Source of the DNA: Bacteroidaceae bacterium
Lineage (GTDB): Bacteria; Bacteroidota; Bacteroidia; Bacteroidales; Bacteroidaceae
Direction: 5' to 3'
DNA length: 64,000 nt
Assembly: GCA_017534535.1 (NCBI GenBank)
Contig: JAFXVZ010000038.1
Coordinates: 1-64,000 of the forward strand
The notes under the pieces are model-generated. The model did no database searches. It saw only the letters and a list, made by a program, of their open reading frames with translations, and had not been told where the DNA came from. Made by a program: the position numbers and the translations under genes. This document shows positions 1 to 8,800 of the stretch, in pieces; position 1 is the first letter of the stretch; every line of letters starts with the position of its first letter.

Positions 1-2
1 AG

Positions 3-401
3 CTCCTCAACTCGCGCAAGGTGAAGATTGACGGACTGGGCATCTTCTACCTCACGGCAGAGTGTACCAAGGGTGGCGCTGAGAGCCCTGAGAAGTTCAA
101 CGTGCAGAAGAACATCGAGGCACTGCACATCCGTTTCCTCCCTGACAAGGAACAGGAGACCAACATCTCCAGTCGTCAGTTCCTCAAAAAGGCGTCGTTC
201 GTCAACAAAGCAGCCCTGTTCAAGGATGCCGAGGAGGACGCTGAGGGCAGCGAGAACAGCGGCAGCGACAGCCAGGGCGGCAGCTCGCAGAGCAGCACCG
301 AGACCCCAGGCGGCACTGAGACCCCAGGCGGTGGTGAAACCCCAGGTGGCAACACGGGTGGCGGCGGTGACGACAATCCCGACGACGGAGTAATCTCTTA
401 A
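3..401 (+). CDS. HU-family-like DNA-binding protein, 3' part
   Basis: This is the end of a gene that starts before the window; the frame is open from base 3. The first ~75 residues (VKIDGLGIFYLTAE, IRFLPDKEQE, SRQFLKKASFV) resemble the C-terminal half of the Bacteroidota HU-related histone-like domain, so nucleoid or DNA binding is likely. The last ~50 residues are low complexity: acidic/Ser-rich, then TETPGG-type Gly-Pro-Thr repeats and an Asp-rich end. Such tails are common in this family and are probably disordered. A strong hairpin terminator follows. The family call rests on half a domain, so it is moderate. Confidence 0.7.
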   Translation, partial: LLNSRKVKIDGLGIFYLTAECTKGGAESPEKFNVQKNIEALHIRFLPDKEQETNISSRQFLKKASFVNKAALFKDAEEDAEGSENSGSDSQGGSSQSSTETPGGTETPGGGETPGGNTGGGGDDNPDDGVIS

Positions 402-425
402 ACGGGAAGCGATACTGATCATAAT

Positions 426-460
426 GAAGGGATGCCCGCAAGGACATCCCTTCTTTCATC
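426..460 (+). terminator. Rho-independent terminator after the HU-like gene
   Basis: The arms GAAGGGATG (426-434) and CATCCCTTC (445-453) pair perfectly around a 10-base loop and are followed by a T-rich run. It ends the plus-strand HU-like transcript before the convergent helicase gene. Confidence 0.8.
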
Positions 461-549
461 TTTTTGCCATACTTTTGCCTCGCTCCAACCATACTATGAG
501 TAAGGCTATATTTCATAAGTTTCCTTATTAAAAAACATGTTTCATCATA

Positions 550-2598
550 TTATATTTTAGAGAGAGTTGTGCGAAGTTTTCTTATGCATTTCTCCTCATT
601 ACACTGCTCAAGCATTTTCAAGAAATCCTGATTAGAAATATTTTTATCTACGAATACTTTCAGCATGTCTGAATACTCTTCTTCAGGATCAAAGACAAGT
701 TCTAATCCAGAGGCATTAACTTCATTCCTTATCATGGTGTATGAGGAAAGGAACTCTGGACAAAGAGAAATCAACTGCTTAGCGATAGGGATGACAGAAT
801 TACCAATACGCTCATTAACTCTTGCCTCAAATAAAACCAATTTCTTATCAATGGCCTTTTTCTCCTCTCCTTCTTTGGAGATGCTTATTATTTGGTATAC
901 CACATCGTATGCCTCATCATTTCTTTTGAGTTCGTAAAGTGCACGCCCCTTAATAAACATCGCCTCTAAACAATTTTTCCTGCTTAAGACCATTTCTGCA
1001 TAACCAATGGCTTCTTCATAACGATTACTATACAGACAGAAAACAGCGTTGAGAAAGTTGCTGGTCATACTGCAATCCTTTAGAAGAGGAACATCATTTG
1101 TAAGCCCCATTAGGCATTTGTCATCAAGCATAATGTCAAACATTCTTTTTGCAACAAGTGCAGCATTACGTAAATCATTATGTTCAGCCTTTGCTATAAC
1201 TATATCCAGACATACTTCAGCAGCCAAGTCGTATTCTTTCTTGGCTAAATGGCTATATATTAATTTACCCATTTCGATTTCGTCATCTATCATTGTAGCA
1301 TCATTGAAAGAGTTTGCGAATGCACGTATCTCTGGATTCTGTGTTATGTGATGCGGCATAATAGGATGGCTTAATGTTAACCCGTCTAATGAACGCATAC
1401 GACTGATAGCGACATAAGCTTGACCTGCCTGGAATGTACCTCTGGAAAGATCAAAATGCATGCGGTCGAAAGTCATTCCCTGCGACTTGTGAATAGTTAT
1501 AGCCCATGCCAATTTAATCGGATATTGAGTGAATGAACCTATTACGGTAGATTCCATCTTGCGAGTTTTGCGATTATACTGGCTTTGGATATTTTCCCAA
1601 CTTACTGGGTGAACTTCAATTTCGCTGCCATTTTCAAGTCTGACAAGAATCTTGCTTTCATCCAAAGCAGAAACCTTAGCAATCGTTCCATTCATGTAAC
1701 CAGAATTCGGATTGTTACGACAGAAGATGACTTGTGCACCGACCTTTAATCTGAGAACTTCTGGTACAGGCACATCATTTTTCTTAAAATCGTCTTGAAT
1801 AGTAGCTTGATACAAAAATTCCTCTTCCTCAATTTCGTTTAGTTTTTCCTCATTAATTTTCTCTGCCATATAGTTGAAGGAGGTGAGGGTTACTGAAAAA
1901 TCCTCGTTGTTTTCATCTGTGCCTACATGTTTATTGAGCAAGGCAAGATCTTCTGACTTAACTTCACCATTACGCATCTTGTTCAGTATTGTGAGGAAAT
2001 CCTCGTCACTCTGACGATAGACCTTTTGAAACTCGATTTTTGGCAAGTTCATTCTTTTGAGGACGAATGCCTTATAGAAGAATGGAAGGCCTGGGCCATA
2101 CAGATCACGAAGCATCTCTGCATCTGCAGAACCTTGCTTGACAACAGGAGGAAGTTGGAATAAGTCGCCTACAAATACGATTTGCTTCCCTCCAAAAGCC
2201 ATATTGGTATTGAATGCCATTCTTAGATATCTATCCATACCATCTACCATATCGCTTCTTACCATAGAGGCTTCATCAACGATAATAGTATCAATCTCAT
2301 CAAGAAGCATTCTCTTTTCAGGTAATACGTCCAACCTAGTATGTGGACCCATCGCCTGCATGGGGAATCCGAAGAAGGAGTGCATGGTCTGGCCACCAAC
2401 TGCAATAGCGGCAATACCTGTAGGAGCCAATACCAAGAAGTTCTTGTTTATCTCTGCCTGAATACGCTTGATAAACGTTGTTTTACCAGTACCAGCCTTA
2501 CCCGTGATAAAGAGGCAAGTATTAGTATTTGCCACTAAGTCGAAAGCCTTCTGCTGTTCAACATTGTTCTTGTCGATTTGAATGTTTAAAGAATCCAT
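550..2598 (-). CDS. Pif1/RecD-like superfamily 1 helicase with TPR-like C-terminal extension
   Basis: A 682-residue ATPase. It has Walker A GKAGTGKT at residues 33-40, Walker B DEAS at about 108-111, the GDLFQLPPV segment typical of Pif1/RecD-type SF1B helicases, and the UvrD-like C-terminal motif AITIHKSQGMTFD followed by AYVAISRMRS (about 365-405). Residues ~420-682 are helical and TPR-like (repeated EAMFIKGRALYELKRNDEAYD-type pattern), an addition to the basic helicase. It should translocate 5'-3' on DNA; the role of the extension is unknown. It is the last unit of the accessory block and has its own ECF-type promoter (2615-2657), 17 bases upstream of the start codon. That suggests inducible rather than housekeeping expression. 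Confidence 0.85.
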   Translation of the reverse strand: MDSLNIQIDKNNVEQQKAFDLVANTNTCLFITGKAGTGKTTFIKRIQAEINKNFLVLAPTGIAAIAVGGQTMHSFFGFPMQAMGPHTRLDVLPEKRMLLDEIDTIIVDEASMVRSDMVDGMDRYLRMAFNTNMAFGGKQIVFVGDLFQLPPVVKQGSADAEMLRDLYGPGLPFFYKAFVLKRMNLPKIEFQKVYRQSDEDFLTILNKMRNGEVKSEDLALLNKHVGTDENNEDFSVTLTSFNYMAEKINEEKLNEIEEEEFLYQATIQDDFKKNDVPVPEVLRLKVGAQVIFCRNNPNSGYMNGTIAKVSALDESKILVRLENGSEIEVHPVSWENIQSQYNRKTRKMESTVIGSFTQYPIKLAWAITIHKSQGMTFDRMHFDLSRGTFQAGQAYVAISRMRSLDGLTLSHPIMPHHITQNPEIRAFANSFNDATMIDDEIEMGKLIYSHLAKKEYDLAAEVCLDIVIAKAEHNDLRNAALVAKRMFDIMLDDKCLMGLTNDVPLLKDCSMTSNFLNAVFCLYSNRYEEAIGYAEMVLSRKNCLEAMFIKGRALYELKRNDEAYDVVYQIISISKEGEEKKAIDKKLVLFEARVNERIGNSVIPIAKQLISLCPEFLSSYTMIRNEVNASGLELVFDPEEEYSDMLKVFVDKNISNQDFLKMLEQCNEEKCIRKLRTTLSKI

Positions 2599-2614
2599 AT
2601 AGCTTTGAATTTTA

Positions 2615-2657
2615 TTTGTTTCTACCCTTTATGACATATAAGACAGAAAGGTTAACA
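2615..2657 (-). promoter_or_regulatory. ECF-type promoter element, copy A
   Basis: On the minus strand TGTTAACC (2650-2657) is followed after exactly 13 bases by TGTCAT (2631-2636), then after 6 bases by TAGAAACAAA (2615-2624). Three more copies in this block have the same -35/-10 spacing. It lies just upstream of the helicase gene. Layout (AACC, 14 bases, GTC) fits an ECF sigma promoter; assignment to the sigma factor at 11308-11925 is inference. Confidence 0.75.
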
Positions 2658-2660
2658 AGA

Positions 2661-2694
2661 AAACAATAAAGAACGGTGTAAGTCGTTCTTTATT
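2661..2694 (-). terminator. Terminator after the 210-aa gene
   Basis: AATAAAGAAC (2665-2674) and GTTCTTTATT (2685-2694) form a 10-bp stem; on the minus strand it is followed by TGTTTTC. It separates this unit from promoter copy A. Confidence 0.7.
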
Positions 2695-2696
2695 CA

Positions 2697-3329
2697 CTAG
2701 CTATATGCTGGTCTTTCAGAGTATTGGTCAATTAGTTTATGTAGTCTTTCTTTATCGTACCCCATCTCGTTAGCGATATTGTATAGAAATTCGAATGCCT
2801 CTGCTTTCCCAGACATTTTCGTAAGATCATAACAGGTAAGTAATATGAACTCCCGTGACTTTCTGTCTTTAATAGTCAAAACTGTATCAATCAATTTGTC
2901 TGCATCTTGATATTTGGGCAAGGCTGTTGTCAGAGTCTCTTTATAGTTTCCTATACCAAAGAAGATGGCTGATTGATATGAGACCATATAAGCTGATCCA
3001 TCAGTGGTGAGGTCATCATTATAACCAGCAAAAAATGCAATTAGACAAAGAGCTGCTTCTTTTTGTTCAAAGGTTACAGGTGCACATTGCTCCGCATTAT
3101 TTGTTTCAGCCTTTTCCTCTCTTACCTGAGTTTTCTCTGGTTGTTTCGGCTCTATAGGTTTCACAATGGTCTTTTCCGCATTTGTTACTTCCTTCTCTCT
3201 CTTCAGATAAATCAATACACTACCTATCCCAATCCAGAACAAGGGGCCAAACACACTATGACCTTTTGATGCTGCACCTATGAATGCCAATACACCTATC
3301 ACGATAAATATCCAACCTGCTGTTTTCAT
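2697..3329 (-). CDS. Hypothetical membrane protein, 210 aa
   Basis: I do not recognise a named family. The N-terminus has two hydrophobic segments (about residues 4-20, IFIVIGVLAFIGAAS; and 26-42, VFGPLFWIGIGSVLIYL), then a charged Lys/Glu-rich linker (45-80) and a soluble helical domain (~85-210) with no recognisable catalytic motif. It begins 3 bases after the 60-aa membrane ORF and is probably co-transcribed with it from promoter copy B. A terminator follows. Context suggests a component or target of the inducible block. Confidence 0.7.
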   Translation of the reverse strand: MKTAGWIFIVIGVLAFIGAASKGHSVFGPLFWIGIGSVLIYLKREKEVTNAEKTIVKPIEPKQPEKTQVREEKAETNNAEQCAPVTFEQKEAALCLIAFFAGYNDDLTTDGSAYMVSYQSAIFFGIGNYKETLTTALPKYQDADKLIDTVLTIKDRKSREFILLTCYDLTKMSGKAEAFEFLYNIANEMGYDKERLHKLIDQYSERPAYS

Positions 3330-3332
3330 ATC

Positions 3333-3515
3333 TTACTCCTCCTTATTATTATTTGTTTCAAGTTTCTTTGAGCATGCTACGGCAATAATGCCAACAAGCA
3401 AATTAACCAACGCAAGGACGAAAGCCAATCCAAAACCAATCTTGCGGGTTCTACCCCAGCAACCAACTGCGTATGCTAATGATACTGCAATAACTAAGAA
3501 TAATAAAGTCTCCAT
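3333..3515 (-). CDS. Small two-helix membrane protein, 60 aa
   Basis: A short protein with two predicted membrane segments (about residues 3-19 and 27-48, GFGLAFVLALVNLLVGIIAVA) separated by a basic WGRTRK turn, ending in a hydrophilic KKLETNNNKEE tail. No family recognised. It is real rather than chance: it lies directly downstream of ECF-type promoter copy B, whose leader closely matches that of copy C, and it is followed after 3 bases by the 210-aa membrane gene. Small hydrophobic proteins in such settings can be effectors that disturb membranes, but nothing in the sequence proves this. Confidence 0.65.
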   Translation of the reverse strand: METLLFLVIAVSLAYAVGCWGRTRKIGFGLAFVLALVNLLVGIIAVACSKKLETNNNKEE

Positions 3516-3542
3516 AAATCAAATTTTAAATTGTTATTATTG

Positions 3543-3585
3543 TTTGTTTCTACCTTTAATGACATATAAAAGCAAAAGGTTAACA
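3543..3585 (-). promoter_or_regulatory. ECF-type promoter element, copy B
   Basis: TGTTAACC (3578-3585), 13 bases, TGTCAT (3559-3564), 6 bases, TAGAAACAAA (3543-3552), all on the minus strand. The leader continues as AATAACAATTTAA, nearly identical to copy C. It precedes the 60-aa membrane protein gene by 27 bases. Confidence 0.75.
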
Positions 3586-3601
3586 GGGCTGATAAAATAT
3601 T

Positions 3602-4048
3602 TTAATTTGGCTGTAAAAACAACTCAAAACTCTCAAACACCTTTTCGTCCTTATTGGCAGGGAAAGTCCATACTTTCTTCTGTTTGCCAGAGGCTATCAC
3701 TGTAATTGTTAGTGGTTTGTGCTCTGTGATTGGGGCGTTTAGTCTTACTATTACATTGACTTCGTTTCTTCTGTAAATTGATTCAGGAAAATCCGTATTG
3801 TAAGTGTAATGTTTAACCAATTCAAATCCCTTATCCTCAAAATATCGATTAACCCATCTCGTATGTGCGAGAAAATCTAATGGGTATTTCGTACGGAATC
3901 CTAATTCTAAGAGGATGGCTAAAAACACTAGGAAGCAAATAACACCTCCAATAAGTATAACTATTATCAACCCTATCCACATCCCATAATGTATGAGAAC
4001 GCCAAGAAGTACAAGATAGACTAATGTTAGTAAGCACGATTTTCGCAT
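3602..4048 (-). CDS. Hypothetical membrane protein, 148 aa
   Basis: No family recognised. Residues ~5-20 and ~25-50 are strongly hydrophobic (LLTLVYLVLLGVLI; IGLIIVILIGGVICFLVFLAILL), giving two membrane helices. A soluble C-terminal domain of ~90 residues follows, with an alternating beta-strand-like pattern (ESIYRRNEVNVIVRLN, PLTITVIASGKQ). Expected topology is a membrane anchor with one exposed beta-rich domain. It probably belongs to the unit started by promoter copy C, behind two micro-ORFs. Confidence 0.65.
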   Translation of the reverse strand: MRKSCLLTLVYLVLLGVLIHYGMWIGLIIVILIGGVICFLVFLAILLELGFRTKYPLDFLAHTRWVNRYFEDKGFELVKHYTYNTDFPESIYRRNEVNVIVRLNAPITEHKPLTITVIASGKQKKVWTFPANKDEKVFESFELFLQPN

Positions 4049-4097
4049 TTCCTAAGTGAATTATCAGTGAATGATACTATAGAATTATCAATTTTCG

Positions 4098-4157
4098 CTA
4101 ATTAAATATTGAAGCAATGCCACTGATGATGGCTACAAAAAAGAGGAACATAATCAT
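4098..4157 (-). CDS. Possible 19-aa hydrophobic micro-ORF
   Basis: ATG at 4157 opens a 19-codon frame (MIMFLFFVAIISGIASIFN) that is almost entirely hydrophobic, like a single-pass membrane microprotein. It starts one base after the stop of the 35-codon ORF, an arrangement that allows translational coupling. Too short for statistical support; listed because of its position and hydrophobicity. Confidence 0.3.
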   Translation of the reverse strand: MIMFLFFVAIISGIASIFN

Positions 4158-4158
4158 T

Positions 4159-4266
4159 CTAATACTTGTGCAAAGATTGTTGATCAAAAAAACCTAAGAA
4201 GCTGTTAGAATGATAGATTCCCTCACCTCTCTTGTTTACCATTGTGTAACGAGATTTTGTTTCCAT
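4159..4266 (-). CDS. Possible 35-aa small protein behind promoter copy C
   Basis: ATG at 4266 opens 35 codons (METKSRYTMVNKRGEG... ending SLHKY). The argument for it is positional. Measured from the GTAGAAAC leader box, its start codon is 39 bases away, against 38 for the 60-aa gene behind promoter copy B, and the two leaders share AATAACAATTTAA. Without this ORF, promoter copy C would have an unexplained leader of about 240 bases before the 148-aa gene. Product basic and hydrophilic; function unknown. Confidence 0.4.
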   Translation of the reverse strand: METKSRYTMVNKRGEGIYHSNSFLGFFDQQSLHKY

Positions 4267-4294
4267 AACTATGAATATTAAATTGTTATTAATG

Positions 4295-4337
4295 TTTGTT
4301 TCTACCCTTTATGACAGAAATAATGGAAAGGTTAACA
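4295..4337 (-). promoter_or_regulatory. ECF-type promoter element, copy C
   Basis: TGTTAACC (4330-4337), 13 bases, TGTCAT (4311-4316), 6 bases, TAGAAACAAA (4295-4304) on the minus strand. It sits just after the terminator of the preceding unit and drives the micro-ORFs and probably the 148-aa gene. Confidence 0.75.
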
Positions 4338-4354
4338 ACTCATTGTATTTATTT

Positions 4355-4393
4355 TCGAAAAAAAGATGGCGTGTTTCTCAACAAACCATCTTT
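4355..4393 (-). terminator. Terminator after the 127-aa gene
   Basis: On the minus strand AAAGATGG (4386-4393) pairs with CCATCTTT (4362-4369) and runs into a T tract. It closes the unit started by promoter copy D. Confidence 0.8.
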
Positions 4394-4446
4394 CTAGCGC
4401 CGTATGATTTACATACTTATGGAAAGATATTGTAATTGAGAGTGAG

Positions 4447-4830
4447 TTATTCACCTATCAACTCGAAATAGCCAGTAAGCTCAATAATCCTCAATGGACT
4501 GAGCATGGCAAATCGAATACATGTTTTGTTAGCAAAGATTTCACAGACAAGCGGATCTGTAGGGTCTTGCCAACTAAAGTTATCAGGAAGGCGACCATAC
4601 ATAATACGATCTTCAAGAATGTCACCACGTTCAACACCAAACACTGGTAGCCCAAAATTCCGTTTCATATTCATGGGCATATTCCCTTCCAAGTGGAACA
4701 TGGCACAATTATTAATCACTTTAGAGATGATTTGAATGTCTACATTCTGATGGCCAATACAAATACCATCTTTGTACTCTTCATAACGTGTTGCTCTGAA
4801 CACAAATGGGGTAAGATAAATACTCTTCAT
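4447..4830 (-). CDS. Hypothetical protein, 127 aa
   Basis: A soluble protein with no signal peptide, no membrane segment and no family I recognise. It contains short conserved-looking stretches (FRATRYEEYKDGICIGHQNV; WQDPTDPLVCEIFANKTCIRF) that suggest a compact alpha/beta domain. It forms a one-gene unit between ECF-type promoter copy D and a hairpin terminator. Its isolation with a dedicated promoter suggests it is a member of the induced set, but whether it is an effector, inhibitor or adaptor cannot be told from sequence. Confidence 0.65.
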   Translation of the reverse strand: MKSIYLTPFVFRATRYEEYKDGICIGHQNVDIQIISKVINNCAMFHLEGNMPMNMKRNFGLPVFGVERGDILEDRIMYGRLPDNFSWQDPTDPLVCEIFANKTCIRFAMLSPLRIIELTGYFELIGE

Positions 4831-4861
4831 AACTTCTATTGTTTTTTTACGATAATTGCTA

Positions 4862-4905
4862 TTTGTTTCTATATCTCTATGACAAATAGCAGTAAAAGGT
4901 TAACA
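4862..4905 (-). promoter_or_regulatory. ECF-type promoter element, copy D
   Basis: TGTTAACC (4898-4905), 13 bases, TGTCAT (4879-4884), 7 bases, TAGAAACAAA (4862-4871) on the minus strand. It is the most divergent copy between -10 and leader box, but keeps the same 13-base spacer. It starts the 127-aa gene and lies just beyond the caspase operon terminator. Confidence 0.7.
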
Positions 4906-4911
4906 AACGAT

Positions 4912-4945
4912 AGAAAAAAGAGCTTCAAATTAAACTTTTTCTCTT
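4912..4945 (-). terminator. Probable terminator of the sigma-CHAT-caspase operon
   Basis: AAAAAAGAG and CTCTTTTTT arms flank an A+T-rich loop directly after the caspase stop codon. The stem is weak (mostly A-T), so read-through into the next unit is possible. Confidence 0.5.
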
Positions 4946-4948
4946 TTT

Positions 4949-5815
4949 TTATTTGCTATATTCCATAACCAAGTTTTGATTTATTAATCGAGGATCTTTT
5001 TCCATCATTTCTTTCACCGTCCCTATCCATTTGCTGTCTTTAGACAGCTCATGATTAGATAGAACTCGGTTTATATAATAGGATAAAGCACCAAAGTGCT
5101 TACCACCTTCTACTATTTCTTTGTTGACCTGATGAGATCTACAAGCCTCTATAAAAACTACTTTTCCAAGTGATGGTGAGGAAGGTATGTTATAGTAATT
5201 GCCTTTCTCTAACTTTTGAGGACGATAATATTTGCCACTACGTGTAAAACCAGCTTTCGTGCCTCGAATTACATCATCTTCAATTCCCATGGAAGCCTTT
5301 CCTGCATGGCATGCATCTATTACGACATATAGCATTCCTTTTGTACCGATTACCTTTCTAATTCTTGTGCAGTACTCATGCAGCTCGTCGTCTATCAAGT
5401 GGTTCTCTCCCTCGTATTTTCCCTTGGTATATTCAATCGGTGCGTCCACAGGCACAATAGATTCGTCCCAACCGTCATCCTCATCACCACTTTCGTCCTC
5501 GAATGGTTGTCCATGAGTGGAAAAGTGTAGATAAACAATGTCGCCAGTTTTACATTGAGATATCAACACTTTCAAGGCTTTATCAATCCCTGTCTTAGTA
5601 GCTCCTTTGTCATACAAGCATGATACAGATGCACCCCATTTTTTAAGGGTAGGACACAACATGTCAATGTCGTTTTTGCCATGAATATTATTCCATCCGC
5701 CATATTTATTGACACATTGATAGTCGGAAATACCAACTAGTAAGGCTCGTTTGTTTTGAGCCATAACCAGTTGTGTAAATATTGATATTGTCACGATAAA
5801 TAGTATTCTCTTCAT
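4949..5815 (-). CDS. Exported caspase-family (C14) peptidase
   Basis: A 288-residue caspase-fold protein. It begins with a signal peptide (MKRILFIVTISIFTQLVMAQ, likely cut near residue 20), then the metacaspase-like start KRALLVGISDYQ. The catalytic dyad is visible: His101 in FSTHGQ and Cys169 in IDACHAG. An acidic insert (FEDESGDEDDGWDES) follows the His, a typical position for specificity or Ca2+-binding loops. The signal peptide places it in the periplasm. It is last in the operon, 7 bases after the CHAT gene. Likely role: limited proteolysis within the CHAT/sigma pathway, as executor or as substrate of CHAT; inference. Confidence 0.9.
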   Translation of the reverse strand: MKRILFIVTISIFTQLVMAQNKRALLVGISDYQCVNKYGGWNNIHGKNDIDMLCPTLKKWGASVSCLYDKGATKTGIDKALKVLISQCKTGDIVYLHFSTHGQPFEDESGDEDDGWDESIVPVDAPIEYTKGKYEGENHLIDDELHEYCTRIRKVIGTKGMLYVVIDACHAGKASMGIEDDVIRGTKAGFTRSGKYYRPQKLEKGNYYNIPSSPSLGKVVFIEACRSHQVNKEIVEGGKHFGALSYYINRVLSNHELSKDSKWIGTVKEMMEKDPRLINQNLVMEYSK

Positions 5816-5822
5816 AACTGTT

Positions 5823-8800
5823 TCATTCTATTAAGATAAATGAATTACGAGTATCTTCATCAGCATTATCCATAGCTTCCCCAAACGAGTCATAGATGGA
5901 CTTTCCGATTGTAAGATTCTTGTAGAAATTAATCATGAATGATTGCGTTAGCTCATCGTCCACTTTCTTTAGACTTACAATCATATTTTTTGCACCTGCA
6001 ATCCGAAATGCTCGTTGAAGCCCCCAAACGCCATCTATATTGGTTTTACCTAAACCTGTATCGCAAGCCGATAACACAACGAGTTTTAGATTTGGGAAAT
6101 GTAGGTTCTCTATTTCATCACATGTCAGGATTCCATCATCCATATTGTCCAATGTGTCACCATTAAGTCCTCTGTTTGCACCAGTAAACAAAAGACCTGA
6201 TTCATAGTTATCAGAATTAAAGAATCCGTGTGTTGCAATGTGTATAATATCAATATTTTTCCTATTGAAATCCTTGATTACAGACTCAGTGGCATTGTTT
6301 TCCGTATATGCTTGTATTTTAATATTGTTTCGTTTGAACATATCAGAAATAGAGTCTATTTCAATCTTTGTTCCTGGTAAAGGTTGCCAGACAGTACCTC
6401 TGCTTTGTGAAGTTTCTGTTGTTGATTTATCATTGAATCGTGGATTTCCTATTGCTACGACATTCTTAATGTTAATTCTATTTTCTTTGCGAATGTTGCT
6501 TAAGTTTAGAACGCGATGAACCTCTATATTTGGAAAACTACTTCTAAAAAAAGACTCTATTGGAGTAATAGACATCGTTTCAGAAGGAGAAAAGAAAACT
6601 CTTTTTGCCCCCTTAATATTTGACGAAACTTTTTCTAAAGATTCATGAGATAATGTTTTAACCCCATCTGCAAAAGTAATTCGTTTGAGTTCTATAGGTT
6701 TATCCTTTTTGATAATATAAGCGTAAATAGTTGTAGTGTCAACATTGATAAAGTCTATAGCGACATCACCTTTTAAAAGTTTCTTCTTTACGTATGTTAT
6801 GTTACTATTGACAATATTTTTTAATCTTTTTGTTGATAAATCATTATATACGATACTACGGCTAATAGAATCCGGGCTACTTATAATATGATCAGAGACA
6901 CTAATTGCAGGTTCACTTCCTTCTTCGGTGTTTATTCCATGAGACTGAGATGTCTCTGAAACAAGAATGTTTTTCCCTAAACGCGACAGTTCGTCATTAA
7001 TTGCTTTTGTTGTTTGTGTTAAGCGACCTTTGCAGAAAAGAGAAGCATTCACTGCATTCTCTATAGATTTTGGTGTACAGGCATATTGGGCCAAACTTAT
7101 CTGCCAACCTTTGAGAAGTTGCAAAAAATTCACCCTTTCCTGGTCTGTTATATGATACCATTTTGATTCAACATCTTGGTACCATATAGATATATATTTA
7201 TCTTCCGTAATATCAAATTTGTCATATTCACCTAATTCCTTATATATATCCATAAGGTCTCCATATATGCGTGTCCCTGCAATAGAAAAATCTGAGGAAG
7301 ACAAATAACTTTCATAATAAGCAGCAGCTTTCTTTAAATCTTTTCTAGAATACTGCTCGTACAGTCCCAGATAATAATCTCTTTCATGTTCGCACTCTTG
7401 GGGCAATTTTGTTGATTTTATTACTTCTGCTAAACTATCTGCCTTGACATCATATCCAAATCTGCTATATGTATCTAATAATTGAAATCTTCGATAAATA
7501 TATGTGTTATTCATTTCTCCCTGCATTTGTTTTCTCATAGCCAAGGATTGCTCGGCAGCATAAACTAATTGAGGGTCATATCCATGAGATAACCCAAACA
7601 TTACAGTTCTATCGCAGAAATCTAGAAAATCTATACTAATGTCTTTGCTATTTCGAATATATACATCAGAAGCATGTTTATATAATAGAGCTGCCTGTTC
7701 AACATCCATCACCGAATTATAGTAATCGGCTATATCCGCTATAATGTGAGCATACATTATGCTGTCTGAAGTGTTATTATTATCAAATATTTTTAAGGCT
7801 TGTTGAAGTGCGGAAAACCTAAGATGTAAATCTGGAGCGACTTTTGCCTTATTCATATAATGGGTTATTTGTCGATTAACCAAAAGTTGAACATTTTTTG
7901 AAGTCTCATATTGTTCAGCCTCGCAGAAAGTCTTATATGCTTTATTACGGTCTATATTAGCAAGAATATTAGCTTTTGTGTTTAAAAACGTATAATGATC
8001 GATTGGGTTGTCTGTTTTTGGTTCATATTTATCAAGAAAATCCAATGCGACTTTTTCATTATTTTCATCAACCAAAAGAGATGATAAATTAACGGCATAT
8101 AATGATTTCGTATTCCTATCATCTGCCTTATCAATAGCCTTTATAAAGGAAATTACTGCAGGTTCATTCATGCCCAACGATTTATAACACATTGCTGCTT
8201 GATTGTATATCTTGTGTGAAAAAACATTTGTAGAATCTGTAGCCGAGAAATAGTCATTACATAAAGAAAGTGCCTTGTGATATTTATTTTGCCTACGCAA
8301 GCTAAATAAATATCCCGATAATGAATTAACATATTCCTCAGAGTCTATTCCGAATGCATTTTGAGAAACCTGTACAGCAAGACTATCATAATATGCGACT
8401 CTTTCTATGTCATTACGCCATAAATCATAGCGATTAGCTTGCTCTATCAATTCTTTGTAATAGACAGCAGATTTCTCTCCATAATAATTTTTTGTTGCTT
8501 CAATGTTTTTATCATAGAATAACAAAGCGTTTGTTTTATCAAATAATTCGTGTTCATAGTAGTAGGCAACCCACAACCAATTATGGGTTTTGAGGGTCGA
8601 TTTACTTCCATGAAAATGCCAATTCAAGTCATCTCGATTATTGCTTTGGGCAAAGGATATTGCTTTAATCAAGTAATCAACACAACGTTGAGGATTATTA
8701 TAGATGGAGAAACCTGTGGAATTCCATTTGTAATAATCAAATATATCCTCAATGCTGAAGTTGGAAAATCTTTTAGAGTTTTCAATGATGTCAAAAATAA

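Noticed and set aside
28-393. Arg/Ala-rich frame overlapping the HU-like gene end.
   Set aside because: It is a shadow of the low-complexity repeats in the true frame and has no start or domain support.
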